Shown here: one piece after another, positions 9,284 through 19,800 of the stretch
Layout: every line of letters starts with the position of its first letter
Position numbering within the stretch: position 1 is the first letter of the stretch
Source of the DNA: Mycolicibacterium sphagni
Lineage (GTDB): Bacteria; Actinomycetota; Actinomycetes; Mycobacteriales; Mycobacteriaceae
NCBI RefSeq assembly: GCF_002250655.1
Contig: NZ_NOZR01000001.1
Coordinates: forward strand, 62,001 to 126,000
Reading direction: 5' to 3'
Length of the DNA: 64,000 nucleotides
The notes under the pieces: generated by a model
Seen by the model: only the letters and a program-made list of their open reading frames with translations
Told to the model about the DNA's origin: nothing
Databases searched by the model: none
Program-made: the position numbers and the translations under genes

Positions 9284-12200
9284 ATGTCGACTGATACTCG
9301 CGAAGCCCGGTTCGAGCAGCGCGTCGCCCATCTCTATGCGACCGATCCGCAGTTCGCCGCCGCCTCGCCGGATCCCACCGTCACCGCATCCGCCGAACAG
9401 GCCGGGCCCCGCCTGACCGAGGTCATCAAGACCGTTTTCGACGGCTACGCCGACCGTCCCGCACTGGGTCAACGTGTGGTGCGGCTTGTTCAGGACCCGC
9501 AGACTCAGCGCACTTCGGCCGAGCTGGCCCCGGAGTTCGAAACCGTGACCTACCGCCAGGTATGGGAGCGCGTGCAGGCCGTCGCCGCTGCCTGGTCCAG
9601 CGCCGTTCAAGCCGGCGACCGGGTGGCCATCCTGGGCTTCACCAGTGTCGACTACACCACGATCGACCTCGCGCTGGCTCAGCTCGGCGCGGTGTCCGTG
9701 CCGCTGCAGACCAGCGCGGCCGCTGCCCAGTTGAACCCGATCCTGACCGAGACCGAGCCTACGGTGTTCGCATCGAGCATCGACTACCTGGATGACGCCG
9801 TCGAGCTTGTGCTGGCCGGGCCCGCACCGAAACGCTTAGTGGTCTTCGACTTCCGGCCTGAGGTCGACGATCAGCGCGACTCGCTGGCCGCCGCCACTGC
9901 ACGGTTGGCTGGCACGGATGTCACCGTGACGACCCTGGCCGACGAAATCAGCTCCGGCACAGGACATTCCGCCGTCACCGTCGGCGCCACCGAAGAGGAT
10001 CCGCTGGCCCTGCTCATCTATACTTCCGGCAGCACCGGCGCACCGAAGGGCGCCATGTACCCGGCGCACAAAGTGGCCGACATGTGGCTGGCCGCCGCCG
10101 CGCACTGGGACGAGAAGCAAGGCGCCTACCCGGCGATCGTGCTGAGCTTCATGCCGATGAGCCACGTCATGGGCCGCGGCGCCCTGTACGGCACGCTGAG
10201 CGCCGGTGGCACAGTCTATTTCGCCGCACGACCCGACCTGTCGACTTTCCTCGAGGACTTGGCGCTGACCCGTCCCACCCAGCTCAACCTGGTGCCTCGG
10301 GTGTGGGACATGATCCATCAAGAGGTCGTCAGCGAGATCGAGCGGCGAGCGGGCACAGACACCGAGGAGCAGGTGCTGGCCGAGAAGCGCACCAACCTGC
10401 TGGGCGGGCGGTACGTCTCGGTGATGACCGGCTCGGCACCGATCGCGCCCGAGTTGAAGGCGTGGGTCGAGAACTTCCTGGACATGCACCTGATCGAAGG
10501 CTACGGATCCACCGAAGCCGGCGCGGTGTTCGTCGACGGCGTGGTGCGACGCCCGCCGGTCACCGACTACAAGCTGGTCGACGTCCCCGAGCTGGGCTAC
10601 TTCGGCACCGACCTGCCGCACCCGCGCGGTGAGCTGCTGGTCAAGACAACTCAGCTGTTCCCCGGTTATTACAAGCGTCCCGAAGTGACCGCCGCGATGT
10701 TCGACGAGGATGGCTTCTACCGCACCGGCGATATCGTTGCCGAGCCGGCCCCTGACCATCTGCAGTACGTGGACCGGCGCAACAACGTCCTGAAGCTCTC
10801 GCAGGGCGAGTTCGTCACGGTGTCGAAGCTGGAGGCCGCTTTCGGGCGTAGCCCACTGGTGCACCAGATCTACCTGTACGGCAACAGCGCGCGGCCCTAC
10901 CTGCTGGCCGTCGTGGTCCCCACCGCCGAGGCGGCGGCCCAGCACGACGCAGCCGAACTCAAGTCACTGATCGGCGCGTCACTACAGGACGTGGCTCGTA
11001 CCACCGGGCTGCAGTCCTACGAGATCCCGCGTGACTTTCTCATCGAGACAACGCCTTTCACCATCGAGAACGGGTTGCTGACCGGTATCCGCAAGCTGGC
11101 GTGGCCTCGGCTGAAGGAACGCTACGGCTCCGCCCTGGAACAGCTCTACGTCGATCTGGCCGAAGGGCAGGCCGACGAGCTGCGGGCACTTCGGCAGAGC
11201 GGCGCTGATGCGCCGGTGCTGACAACCGTCACCCGCGCCGCCGGCGCGCTGCTGGGTGCGGCGGCCGCCGACCTGCAGCCCGACGCCCACTTCACCGATC
11301 TCGGTGGAGACTCTTTGTCGGCGTTGACATTCGCCAATCTGCTCAACGAGATCTTCGGACTCGAGGTGCCGGTAGGTGTCATCGTCAGCCCCGCCAATGA
11401 TCTGCAAGCCATCGCCGGCTATATCGAGAACGAACGCAGCTCGGGCAATAAGCGGCCGACGTTCGCCTCGGTACACGGTGCCAATGCCACGGTGGCACGC
11501 GCCAGCGACCTGACGCTGGATCACTTCATCGACGCCGCGACGCTGGCCGCCGCGCCCCAGTTGCCCGGCCCGGGCAGCGAGGTCCGCACCGTACTGCTCA
11601 CCGGCGCAACCGGATTCCTGGGCCGCTACCTGGCCCTGGAGTGGCTGGAGCGGATGAGCCTGGTCGACGGCACGGTGATCTGCCTGGTGCGCGCCCGCAC
11701 CAATGAGGACGCGAGGGCGCGTCTCGACGCCACGTTCGACAGCGGCGATCCCACGCTGCTGGCCCACTACCGCGAATTGGCCGCCGGGCACCTCGAGGTG
11801 ATCGCTGGCGACAAGGGCGAGGAGAACCTCGGGCTCGACGCCGCGACCTGGCAGCGTCTGGCCGACACCGTCGATCTCATCGTGGACCCGGCCGCACTGG
11901 TCAACCACGTGCTTCCTTATCGGGAGTTGTTCGGTCCCAACGCTGTTGGCACTGCCGAATTGATCCGGATCGCGCTGACCACGAAGATCAAGCCCTTCGT
12001 GTATGTCTCGACGATCGGCGTCGGCGCCGGAATCGCACCCGGGAAGTTCGTCGAGAACGGCGACATCCGTGTGATCAGCCCGACCCGGGCGGTCGACGAC
12101 TCCTATGCCAACGGTTACAGCAACAGCAAGTGGGCCGGTGAGGTGCTGCTGCGCGAGGCTCATGATCTTTGCGGTCTGCCGGTCTCGGTTTTCCGCTGCG

Positions 12201-12775
12201 ACATGATCCTGGCTGACACCACCTACGGCGGTCAGCTCAACCTGCCCGACATGTTCACCCGCATGATGTTGAGCCTGGTGGCGACCGGTATCGCTCCGGC
12301 GTCGTTCTACCAGCTCGACGCAGAGGGCAACCGCCAGCGCGCTCACTACGACGGGTTGCCGGTGGAGTTCATCGCAGAGGCGATCTCCACGCTCGGTGTC
12401 CATGTCACGGAAGGATTCGAGACCTACCACGTCATGAATCCCTACGATGACGGCATCGGGCTCGACGAGTTCGTCGACTGGTTGGTCGAGGCCGGTCACC
12501 CGATCCAGCGGATTGGCGAGTACGGCACGTGGCTGCAGCGGTTCGAGACCGCGATGCGCGCACTGCCCGATCGCCAGCGCCAGTACTCACTGCTTCCGCT
12601 GTTGCACAACTATCAGCACCCGGAGCAGCCGGTCCGCGGTTCGATCGCCCCGACCGACCGGTTCCGCGCCGCGGTTCAGGACGCGAAAATCGGCCCCGAC
12701 AAAGACATTCCGCATATCACGCCGGAGGTCATCGTCAAGTACGTGACCGACCTGCAGCTCCTGGGCCTGCTGTAA
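9284..12775 (+). CDS. car: carboxylic acid reductase (adenylation-carrier-reductase; FadD9 type)
   Basis: This large 1163-residue enzyme reduces carboxylic acids to aldehydes with ATP and NADPH. The N-terminal adenylation domain (about 60-640) has the AMP loop [14 protein letters not shown] (about 247-260), GYGSTEAG and the YRTGDI motif. A carrier domain has the phosphopantetheine Ser677 in LGGDSLSAL. The C-terminal short-chain-dehydrogenase-type reductase domain has the NADPH loop TGATGFLG from residue 773 and the catalytic pair Y945/K949 in YSNSK. It needs a phosphopantetheinyl transferase, not seen here. Length matches the characterised mycobacterial/Nocardia CARs. ATG at 9284 has TTGGAG upstream. 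It sits near gabT, as fadD9 (Rv2590) does. Confidence 0.96.
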   Translation: MSTDTREARFEQRVAHLYATDPQFAAASPDPTVTASAEQAGPRLTEVIKTVFDGYADRPALGQRVVRLVQDPQTQRTSAELAPEFETVTYRQVWERVQAVAAAWSSAVQAGDRVAILGFTSVDYTTIDLALAQLGAVSVPLQTSAAAAQLNPILTETEPTVFASSIDYLDDAVELVLAGPAPKRLVVFDFRPEVDDQRDSLAAATARLAGTDVTVTTLADEISSGTGHSAVTVGATEEDPLALLIYTSGSTGAPKGAMYPAHKVADMWLAAAAHWDEKQGAYPAIVLSFMPMSHVMGRGALYGTLSAGGTVYFAARPDLSTFLEDLALTRPTQLNLVPRVWDMIHQEVVSEIERRAGTDTEEQVLAEKRTNLLGGRYVSVMTGSAPIAPELKAWVENFLDMHLIEGYGSTEAGAVFVDGVVRRPPVTDYKLVDVPELGYFGTDLPHPRGELLVKTTQLFPGYYKRPEVTAAMFDEDGFYRTGDIVAEPAPDHLQYVDRRNNVLKLSQGEFVTVSKLEAAFGRSPLVHQIYLYGNSARPYLLAVVVPTAEAAAQHDAAELKSLIGASLQDVARTTGLQSYEIPRDFLIETTPFTIENGLLTGIRKLAWPRLKERYGSALEQLYVDLAEGQADELRALRQSGADAPVLTTVTRAAGALLGAAAADLQPDAHFTDLGGDSLSALTFANLLNEIFGLEVPVGVIVSPANDLQAIAGYIENERSSGNKRPTFASVHGANATVARASDLTLDHFIDAATLAAAPQLPGPGSEVRTVLLTGATGFLGRYLALEWLERMSLVDGTVICLVRARTNEDARARLDATFDSGDPTLLAHYRELAAGHLEVIAGDKGEENLGLDAATWQRLADTVDLIVDPAALVNHVLPYRELFGPNAVGTAELIRIALTTKIKPFVYVSTIGVGAGIAPGKFVENGDIRVISPTRAVDDSYANGYSNSKWAGEVLLREAHDLCGLPVSVFRCDMILADTTYGGQLNLPDMFTRMMLSLVATGIAPASFYQLDAEGNRQRAHYDGLPVEFIAEAISTLGVHVTEGFETYHVMNPYDDGIGLDEFVDWLVEAGHPIQRIGEYGTWLQRFETAMRALPDRQRQYSLLPLLHNYQHPEQPVRGSIAPTDRFRAAVQDAKIGPDKDIPHITPEVIVKYVTDLQLLGLL

Positions 12776-12784
12776 ACCCCCAAG

Positions 12785-12831
12785 TCGGCACCAGGGTCGC
12801 GATCAACGTCGATCGACGGCCCTGGTGTCGA
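12785..12831. terminator. bidirectional terminator between car and the DUF1304 gene
   Basis: TCGGCACCAGGG (12785-12796) and CCCTGGTGTCGA (12820-12831) form a 12-bp stem with one G-T pair. CGATC/GATCG (12800-12804/12811-12815) extends it inside. It sits between two convergent genes and can serve both strands. Confidence 0.6.
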
Positions 12832-12839
12832 TTTCGGCG

Positions 12840-13223
12840 TCAGACGACGGCGATCACCAACAGCACGACGGCCACCAACGGAAAGGCCCCCTGGGTCACC
12901 GCCGCGCGCGCCTTGTCCGGCGCCGACGCCAGTAGTACGACCGCCGCAGCGAGCATGGACCCGACACCGGCGAAAATCAGTGCGGTGCCGATCTCGTTGT
13001 GCCCCATAATGATCGCGACGATGCCGACGATGCTGACGATCGCCAGGAACAGGTTATAGAAGCCCTGGTTGAGGGCCATCAACTTGGTGGTCTCGGCTTC
13101 CTCAGCACTGACACCGAACACCGCGCGGGTTCGCGGCGTCGTCCAGGTCAGCGACTCCATGCTCCAGATGTAGACGTGCAGCAGCGCGGCGAGGCCGGCG
13201 AAAATCAATGCGGCGGTGACCAT
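12840..13223 (-). CDS. DUF1304 family membrane protein
   Basis: The 127-residue product has four transmembrane helices (about 3-22, 50-72, 77-97 and 107-126). It carries the DUF1304 hallmark near the N-terminus (HVYIWSMESLTW) and NQGFYNLFLA before the second helix. The molecular role of DUF1304 is not established. It lies 10 bases after the ruvB stop on the same strand and may be the last gene of the ruvCAB unit; it is convergent with car. Confidence 0.85.
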   Translation of the reverse strand: MVTAALIFAGLAALLHVYIWSMESLTWTTPRTRAVFGVSAEEAETTKLMALNQGFYNLFLAIVSIVGIVAIIMGHNEIGTALIFAGVGSMLAAAVVLLASAPDKARAAVTQGAFPLVAVVLLVIAVV

Positions 13224-13233
13224 CGGGCTCCCA

Positions 13234-14297
<1,064 letters not shown>

Positions 14298-14301
<4 letters not shown>

Positions 14302-14891
14302 TTGGTCTTCCCCAGCAGTGACAGCGCCGCCCGCAGCGCACTCTGCGTGGTGGCATCAGGGTCACCGGCGAGCACCTTGTCGCATGCCTCCTCAGCCTGC
14401 CTGGCCGCAAAGCCAAGTCCGACAAGGGCTTCCACCACAGGTGCACGCACGGCGTGTCCGGTGGCCGCGGCCACACCCGCACCACCCGAGACCGGTCCGA
14501 TCTTGTCCCGCAGTTCCAGCACCATCCGTTCGGCACCACGCTTGCCGATACCGGGCACACGCGTCAGGGCCGTCACGTCGCCCTCGGCCAGCGCCTGGCG
14601 CAGCGCGGTCGCGTCGTAGACCGCCAGTGTCGCCAGCGCGATCTTCGGGCCGACCCCCGATACCCCGAGCAGCGTGGAGAACAGGTCGCGGGCATCGGAG
14701 TCGGCGAAGCCGTAGAGCGTCTGGGAGTCCTCGCGCACGATCATCGCGGTGATCAGCCGGGCTTCGGTGCCGCGCCGCAGCGTCGCCAGCGTAGACGGCG
14801 TGGTCATCACCTTGTAGCCGACGCCGCCCGCCTCGATGACGACGTGGTCGAGGGCGATGTCGAGGATCTCACCGCGCACGGAGGCGATCAT
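14298..14891 (-). CDS. ruvA: Holliday junction DNA-binding protein RuvA
   Basis: RuvA binds four-way junctions as a tetramer and loads RuvB. The 197-residue product has the N-terminal OB fold ([20 protein letters not shown]), a middle domain with two helix-hairpin-helix motifs ([16 protein letters not shown] and [17 protein letters not shown]), and domain III at the C-terminus ([15 protein letters not shown]). Its ATG overlaps the ruvC stop by four bases (ATGA), and its stop overlaps the start of ruvB. Length is typical of the family. Confidence 0.97.
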
Positions 14892-15442
14892 TTCGCTGCC
14901 TTCAACTTGGCTTGGTATGCCCGTCTCTGCTCGGCCGCCATCGCCTCGGCCTGCGCCATCCTGGCGATCATCGGGGCACGCCAGCAGTGACAGATCGCCA
15001 GGGCCAGCGCGTCGGCGGCGTCGGCCGGTGTCGGTTTCTGCTGCAACTGCAGGATCCGGGTGACCATCGCGGTGACCTGTGCCTTGTCCGCCCGGCCGTT
15101 GCCGGTGACCGCGGCCTTGACCTCGCTGGGGGTGTGGAAATGGACGTCGATGTCGCGGCGGGCGGCAGCCAGGGCGATCACCCCGCCGGCCTGGGCGGTG
15201 CCCATCGCGGTGTTGGCATTCTGGTTGGCGAAGACCCGCTCGATCGCGACGACGTCGGGCTGGTGGGTATCCATCCAGTGGTCGACGGTGTCGCTGATGG
15301 TCAGCAGCCGGCGCTGCAGCGGCTGCTCAGCCGGGGTGCGCACCACGTCGACGTCCAGGGCGATGACGTGGCGGCCACGACCGCTCTCGATCACCGAGAG
15401 GCCGCAGCGCGTCAACCCTGGGTCAACTCCCATGACCCGCAC
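14888..15442 (-). CDS. ruvC: crossover junction endodeoxyribonuclease RuvC
   Basis: RuvC is the Holliday junction resolvase. The 184-residue product has the RNase H-like fold with catalytic acids visible in [14 protein letters not shown] (Asp), [10 protein letters not shown] (Glu) and the C-terminal [12 protein letters not shown] (two Asp). The start is a GTG with GGGAGGTGATCT directly upstream. It heads the ruvCAB operon; a near-consensus LexA box lies 17-32 bases upstream of the start and overlaps a plausible -10 (TACTGT). Confidence 0.97.
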   Translation of the reverse strand: MRVMGVDPGLTRCGLSVIESGRGRHVIALDVDVVRTPAEQPLQRRLLTISDTVDHWMDTHQPDVVAIERVFANQNANTAMGTAQAGGVIALAAARRDIDVHFHTPSEVKAAVTGNGRADKAQVTAMVTRILQLQQKPTPADAADALALAICHCWRAPMIARMAQAEAMAAEQRRAYQAKLKAAK

Positions 15443-15458
15443 AGATCACCTCCCGACT

Positions 15459-15474
15459 ACGAACAGCTGTTCGA
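15459..15474. promoter_or_regulatory. LexA (SOS) box of the ruvCAB operon
   Basis: The 16-base site reads ACGAAC-AGCT-GTTCGA and matches the mycobacterial/Gram-positive SOS box TCGAAC-N4-GTTCGA at 11 of 12 defined positions. The central 14 bases are a perfect palindrome. It sits between a -10-like TACTGT (complement of 15475-15480) and the ruvC start, where LexA would block transcription. Confidence 0.85.
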
Positions 15475-15536
15475 TTACAGTAGCGGGCCGGGCCGACAGG
15501 GCCGGTCATGACACGCCACGCGGCTATCGTCAGACC

Positions 15537-15986
15537 ATGGGCGGCTCCGACGCATTCCATCCCGATCTGTCCGGTACCGAACCGGTGCGCAACCGGGTGC
15601 GTCACGTCAAGGCCGCCGACCTCGACGCCGGCACCTCGCAGACCGGCGGCATGCGGCGCTTCGCCGCACTCAGCGGTAACTCCGTGGGGTCGGAGAAACT
15701 GTGGATGGGCGAGACGCACGTCGGGCCGGGGGTGGCTTCGGCCAACCACCACCACGGCGATTCGGAGACAGCGATCTTCGTGCTGAGCGGCCATCCCGAA
15801 TTCGTCTTCCACGACGGGGTCCAGGAAGTGCGGATCAGCACCGAGCCGGGTGACTATGTGTTCGTGCCGCCCCATCTGCCGCACCGGGAGGAGAACCCGG
15901 ACCCCGACGAGCCGGCCGTCGTCGTGATCGCTCGCAGCACTCAGGAGGCGATCATCGTCAACCTCGACCGGTTGTATCCGCTGTGA
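15537..15986 (+). CDS. cupin domain protein
   Basis: The 149-residue product is a single-domain cupin. Motif 1 metal ligands are seen in NHHHGDSETAIFVLSG (two His and the Glu), and motif 2 in EPGDYVFVPPHLPHREENP. I chose ATG 15537, after a region that overlaps the ruvC promoter; the open frame upstream is antisense to ruvC. Its stop overlaps the start of a TetR gene (GTGA), so the pair is one unit. Substrate is unknown; it could be a small dioxygenase, isomerase or ligand sensor. Confidence 0.8.
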   Translation: MGGSDAFHPDLSGTEPVRNRVRHVKAADLDAGTSQTGGMRRFAALSGNSVGSEKLWMGETHVGPGVASANHHHGDSETAIFVLSGHPEFVFHDGVQEVRISTEPGDYVFVPPHLPHREENPDPDEPAVVVIARSTQEAIIVNLDRLYPL

Positions 15987-16579
15987 GCGTCGAGGAGGCC
16001 ACCGGGCAACCCAGACCCGGCCGTCCGCGCAGTGAGCAGTCTCGCTCCGCGGTGGTTCGCGCGACCTCAGAACTGTTGCACGAGATCGGGTTACGCGCGA
16101 TGACCACCGAACAGATCGCGACTCGCAGCGGGGCCAGCAAGGCCACCATCTACAAGTGGTGGCCGAACAAATACGCGGTCGCCGTCGATGCCTTCTTCTC
16201 GGAGCTACAGGCCGACTCCCCCGATCCGGATACCGGCTCGGCCCGGCAGGACTTCACGATCTGGCTGCGCCGTCTCTGCCACTTCTACGCCGGCCCGAGC
16301 GGGGCGGTGTTCGCACAGCTGGTCGGCGAGGCTCAGTTCGACCCCGAGGTGGCGACCGAATTGCGCGACGGGCTGGTCCGGTCACGGCGCGCGGTACTGG
16401 AGACGATCTGGGACCGCGGTGTCGCGCGCGGCGAGCTGCGCGCTGATGTCGACCGCGACGTCGCGATCGACCTGATCATCGGTCCGGCCCTCTACCGGCT
16501 CATGACCGGGCGTGGCGGCCTGGACGACGCTGCCGCCGATGCGATGGCCGACACGGTGATCCGCGGCTTGTCCGCCTAA
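15983..16579 (+). CDS. TetR/AcrR family transcriptional regulator
   Basis: This 198-residue repressor-type protein has an N-terminal helix-turn-helix (ATSELLHEIGLRAMTTEQIATRSG, then ASKATIYKWWPNKYAV, about 22-63) and a TetR_C ligand-binding domain of the group that starts WLRRLCHFYAGP. It begins at a GTG overlapping the cupin stop. The next gene downstream, a small secreted protein, has a perfect 10-bp inverted repeat in front of it, which is a good candidate for this regulator's operator. Confidence 0.88.
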   Translation: MSVEEATGQPRPGRPRSEQSRSAVVRATSELLHEIGLRAMTTEQIATRSGASKATIYKWWPNKYAVAVDAFFSELQADSPDPDTGSARQDFTIWLRRLCHFYAGPSGAVFAQLVGEAQFDPEVATELRDGLVRSRRAVLETIWDRGVARGELRADVDRDVAIDLIIGPALYRLMTGRGGLDDAAADAMADTVIRGLSA

Positions 16580-16629
16580 ATTGATCGCGTCCGCGCGGAA
16601 TGATCTGCCACTATGCAGCGTTGACGTAT

Positions 16630-16655
16630 TTAGAAACTGTACGTTCAGTTTCTAA
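16630..16655. promoter_or_regulatory. TetR-type operator in front of the small secreted protein gene
   Basis: TTAGAAACTG (16630-16639), spacer TACGTT, CAGTTTCTAA (16646-16655): a perfect 10-bp inverted repeat. Its right arm runs directly into the AAGGAG ribosome site (16654-16659). A bound repressor would cover the initiation region. The TetR gene ends 50 bases upstream. Confidence 0.7.
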
Positions 16656-16664
16656 GGAGTCGTC

Positions 16665-16928
16665 ATGAAGATCAACCTTCGCCTGGCCGCCGGCACTCTG
16701 GCAGCCGGCGCTGCCATCTGCATCGCGGGCGCCCCGATTGCCGCCGCGGACCAAGACCCGCATCTTGTCTGCACCGATATCAGCCCCGGCAACAGCCAGT
16801 GCCAAACACCCGGCAACGCTCAACTGTCGGCAACCCCGCCCGATGTGCCATACCCGACGATGTATCCGTTCCTGTTCGGCACCGGCGTGATCATCAACGA
16901 CGCACCAGGCAACCACGGCATGCACTGA
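16665..16928 (+). CDS. small secreted protein with Sec signal peptide
   Basis: The 87-residue product starts MKINLRLAAGTLAAGAAICIAG. Cleavage is likely at APIAAADQD (about residues 27-30), leaving a mature protein of about 58 residues with two Cys (LVCTDISPGNSQCQTPG) that could form a disulfide. The tail is rich in Pro and aromatic residues. No known family is recognised; it looks like the many small exported mycobacterial proteins. The ATG at 16665 has AAGGAG 5 bases upstream. Expression is probably controlled by the palindrome overlapping its leader. Confidence 0.75.
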   Translation: MKINLRLAAGTLAAGAAICIAGAPIAAADQDPHLVCTDISPGNSQCQTPGNAQLSATPPDVPYPTMYPFLFGTGVIINDAPGNHGMH

Positions 16929-16981
16929 TCAGGTGTCGGGCGTGAACTGCGTCAGCGTTGATGCCTCCGCCACGCCCGGGC

Positions 16982-17734
16982 TCACTCCTCGATCTCGGCC
17001 AGAACCTCGTCGGAGATGTCAGCGTTGGTGTAGACGTCCTGCACGTCGTCGCTGTCCTCCAGCGCATCGACGAGTTTCATGATCTTGCGGGCGCCGTCGG
17101 CGTCCAGCGGCACCGTCACCGACGCCTGGAAACCGGCGTCGGCCGAGTCGTAGTCGATGCCCGCGTCCTGCAGCGCGGTGCGCACCGCGACCAGATCGGT
17201 GGGCTCGGAGATCACCTCGAAGCTCTCGCCAAGATCGTTGACCTCTTCGGCGCCGGCCTCCAAAACCGCCAGCAGCACGTCGTCCTCGGACAGCCCGTTC
17301 TTCTCCAGCGTGACGATGCCCTTGCGGGAGAACAGGTAGGACACCGAGCCGGGGTCGGCCATATTGCCGCCGTTGCGGGTCATCGCGACCCGGACTTCAC
17401 CGGCCGCGCGGTTGCGGTTGTCGGTCAGGCACTCGATGAGCACCGCGACACCATTGGGTCCGTAGCCCTCGTACATGATCGTCTGCCAGTCGGCGCCGCC
17501 GGCTTCTTCACCGGCACCACGCTTGCGGGCCCGCTCGATGTTGTCGTTGGGAACCGAGGTCTTCTTGGCCTTCTGGATAGCGTCGTACAGGGTCGGGTTA
17601 CCACCCGGATCACCACCACCGGTACGGGCCGCAACCTCGATGTTCTTGATCAGCCGGGCGAACTCCTTGCCGCGGCGCGCATCTTTGACGGCCTTCTGGT
17701 GTTTGGTCGTAGCCCACTTGGAATGGCCGCTCAT
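16982..17734 (-). CDS. YebC/PmpR family regulatory or translation-assisting protein
   Basis: The 250-residue product is a full-length YebC/TACO1-family protein: N-terminal [28 protein letters not shown], the middle [12 protein letters not shown] region, and [14 protein letters not shown]. The family has been described as DNA-binding regulators and, more recently, as translation factors for difficult peptide stretches. In M. tuberculosis the counterpart (Rv2603c) sits directly before pdxT; here about 13 kb of other genes lie between. It is convergent with the small secreted protein gene. Confidence 0.93.
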   Translation of the reverse strand: MSGHSKWATTKHQKAVKDARRGKEFARLIKNIEVAARTGGGDPGGNPTLYDAIQKAKKTSVPNDNIERARKRGAGEEAGGADWQTIMYEGYGPNGVAVLIECLTDNRNRAAGEVRVAMTRNGGNMADPGSVSYLFSRKGIVTLEKNGLSEDDVLLAVLEAGAEEVNDLGESFEVISEPTDLVAVRTALQDAGIDYDSADAGFQASVTVPLDADGARKIMKLVDALEDSDDVQDVYTNADISDEVLAEIEE

Positions 17735-17803
17735 CGGGTTCTTCTCCGTACTTTCCGTCCTGCCGTAACCCGACGAGTCTACTGGTCGGCGCCAGCCACG
17801 GAG

Positions 17804-18640
17804 CTAACCGTGGCGGCTGCGCCCTGTTCTGCCGCCCAGCGCGAGGCGGGCGACGAGGTCCAGTAGGTAGCCGACCACACCGATCACCAGGACGACGGCG
17901 ACTACCTGGTCATAGGCGAGCTGGTCGCGGGCGTTGAGGATCTGGTAGCCCAATCCGGAACGCACCCCGAGCATCTCCGCGGGCACCAGTACCACCCAGG
18001 CGATGCCGAGCGCCAACCGAAGACCGGTCTGGATGTGGCCGCGGATCGCCGGCAAAATCACCGCCGTCAGTACCTCGGTGCGGGTGGCGTGAAACGAACG
18101 CGCGACGTGCAGGTAGCCGGGTTCGATGGCGTGCACGCCGGCGACGGTGTTGAGCAGGATCGGCCAGACCGCGGCCGCGGCGATCAGGAAGATCACCGGC
18201 TGGTTGCCGATCCCGAAGACGGCCAACGCAATCGGCGTCCACGACAGCGGCGAGATCATCCGCAGGAACTGCACCAGCGGGGCGGCCGCCCGCTCGACCG
18301 TGGTGTTCAGGCCGATCAGCAGGCCCGCCGGAATGCCGATGACCGCCGCGACGAGCAGCCCGACCAGCAGCCGGTAAAGGCTGTAACCGGTGTCCGACAG
18401 CAGCACGCCGCGACTCAGGAGTTCACCGACGGCCGGTAGCGCTTTTTGCGGTGCGGTCTGCCGCAGCAGCGATGTCGGGGCGGCGAGCACCGAGGTGGCC
18501 AGCCACCACAATCCGACGGCAACGGCGATGGCAATCACCGGCGGCCATACCCGCCGCAACACGGACCAGCGGGCCGTCCTGGTGACGGGGACGGTGCTGC
18601 CGACGAGGGAGTCGGCCGGGTCGGCTTGTGTGGTCGTCAT
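17804..18640 (-). CDS. ABC transporter permease, sulfonate/nitrate/taurine type
   Basis: The 278-residue BPD_transp_1 permease has about six membrane helices, starting with VIAIAVAVGLWWLATSVL. The EAA-type loop for contacting the ATPase is the segment around HVARSFHATRTEVLTAVILPAIRG. It belongs to the SsuC/TauC/NrtB group. It overlaps the substrate-binding protein gene by four bases (ATGA) and is the last gene of a five-gene overlapping operon running from 22065. The cargo is probably an anionic organic molecule such as a sulfonate, but this is inference. Confidence 0.88.
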   Translation of the reverse strand: MTTTQADPADSLVGSTVPVTRTARWSVLRRVWPPVIAIAVAVGLWWLATSVLAAPTSLLRQTAPQKALPAVGELLSRGVLLSDTGYSLYRLLVGLLVAAVIGIPAGLLIGLNTTVERAAAPLVQFLRMISPLSWTPIALAVFGIGNQPVIFLIAAAAVWPILLNTVAGVHAIEPGYLHVARSFHATRTEVLTAVILPAIRGHIQTGLRLALGIAWVVLVPAEMLGVRSGLGYQILNARDQLAYDQVVAVVLVIGVVGYLLDLVARLALGGRTGRSRHG

Positions 18641-19800
18641 AGCGGTTGCACCTCTTCGATTCGGGTGAGATCAGTCGGCAACCCGAACGCGGAGGGTCCG
18701 CCGTGGGCAAATAGGGACTGCCGCACGAACTGGTCGTCGATCAACTCGGTATGGACGTGGGCGGGGTCGAGCCGATCCAGGAAGCGCCGGTCGCCGTCGA
18801 CGACGGTCTCCCCCATCGCTTCCAGCAGCCGCTGGGTGAAGCTGGGAAAAGGGAACGGCTGGAACCCAAGTCGCTGCGGCTGCCAGTCCAGATGCGCGAA
18901 GGCGTACGGCGGGTTCGGGTACGTCAGCGCGGTCTGTACCGCCGGCAGCGGCTGGGGCAGGTAGCGGCCGGCCAGTACGGCCGCGGCCGCCTTGCGGTCG
19001 GCGTTGATCCTCAGTTGGGCTGCCACCACCGCATCGGTGACGGCCTGCACGGCGGCAGGGCGCGAGGCGATGACGTCGTCACGGGTGATCAGCACGCAGC
19101 AGGCGTGATCGCGCCACACGTCTCCGAGGAAGGTGTGGATGTGCCCGATCTTCTTGATCTGAGCCATCGCGTTGAACGGATCGGCGACCACGTATCCCGC
19201 GATGGATCGATTGGCCAGTGCGGGCACCATGTCCGAGGGGCTCATCACCACCAGTTCGACGGTGCGCTCCGAGCGCGATGCGCTGCGGCGCACCACCGGC
19301 CGTAATCCGTTGGCCCGCAACAACTGCTGGAGAACGATGTTGTGGATCGACCACCAGCCGGGGATGCCGACCTGCGCTCCGGCCAGGTCTGACAGGTCGT
19401 GGATGTCCGGGGCGACGGTCAGCGCCGAGCCGTTGGTGTGGTTCCAGCCCAGCACCCGCACTCCCCCGCCCAGCCCGTAGCGCAGTTGCACCGCCATGGG
19501 CATCAGCAGGTGCACGACGTCGACCTGACGGCTGATGAAGGCTTCGGCCAGCGAGGCCCAGCTGCGGAACAGGATGGGTTTGGCGGAGCTGACCACCCCC
19601 GCCGGGTACAGCGCGGCACTGTGCGCGATCAGTAAGGGTGCGGAGTCGGTGATCGGCAGATAGCCGATGCGCAATTGCCCACTGACGTTGGCGGCGTTGG
19701 TGGTGGCACTGCGGGCCAGATCCGCGATGCCGAGCAGGCCACCGGTCGCCGCCACCCCGGCGGCTCCGACCAGCAGCTGCCGCCGAGATAGGCCGCTCAC
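18637..19800 (-). CDS. ABC transporter substrate-binding protein, NrtA/CmpA-like, with Tat signal
   Basis: The 387-residue product has a twin-arginine signal (LSRRQLLVGAAGVAATGGLLG), implying folded export, possibly with a cofactor or ligand. The mature part opens RIGYLPITDSAPLLIAHSAALY, the pattern of NrtA/CmpA/SsuA-type binding proteins, followed by the NMT1-like fold (VQLRYGLGGGVRVLGWNH, DLAGAQVGIPGWWS). The start is the GTG at 19800 overlapping the ATPase stop (GTGA). The neighbouring flavoprotein suggests an organosulfur or similar oxidised organic substrate. Confidence 0.85.
   Translation of the reverse strand: MSGLSRRQLLVGAAGVAATGGLLGIADLARSATTNAANVSGQLRIGYLPITDSAPLLIAHSAALYPAGVVSSAKPILFRSWASLAEAFISRQVDVVHLLMPMAVQLRYGLGGGVRVLGWNHTNGSALTVAPDIHDLSDLAGAQVGIPGWWSIHNIVLQQLLRANGLRPVVRRSASRSERTVELVVMSPSDMVPALANRSIAGYVVADPFNAMAQIKKIGHIHTFLGDVWRDHACCVLITRDDVIASRPAAVQAVTDAVVAAQLRINADRKAAAAVLAGRYLPQPLPAVQTALTYPNPPYAFAHLDWQPQRLGFQPFPFPSFTQRLLEAMGETVVDGDRRFLDRLDPAHVHTELIDDQFVRQSLFAHGGPSAFGLPTDLTRIEEVQPL

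Noticed and set aside
10982..12499. 505-residue minus-strand frame opposite car
   Set aside because: It lies wholly antisense to a clear 1163-residue CAR and shows no recognisable motif.
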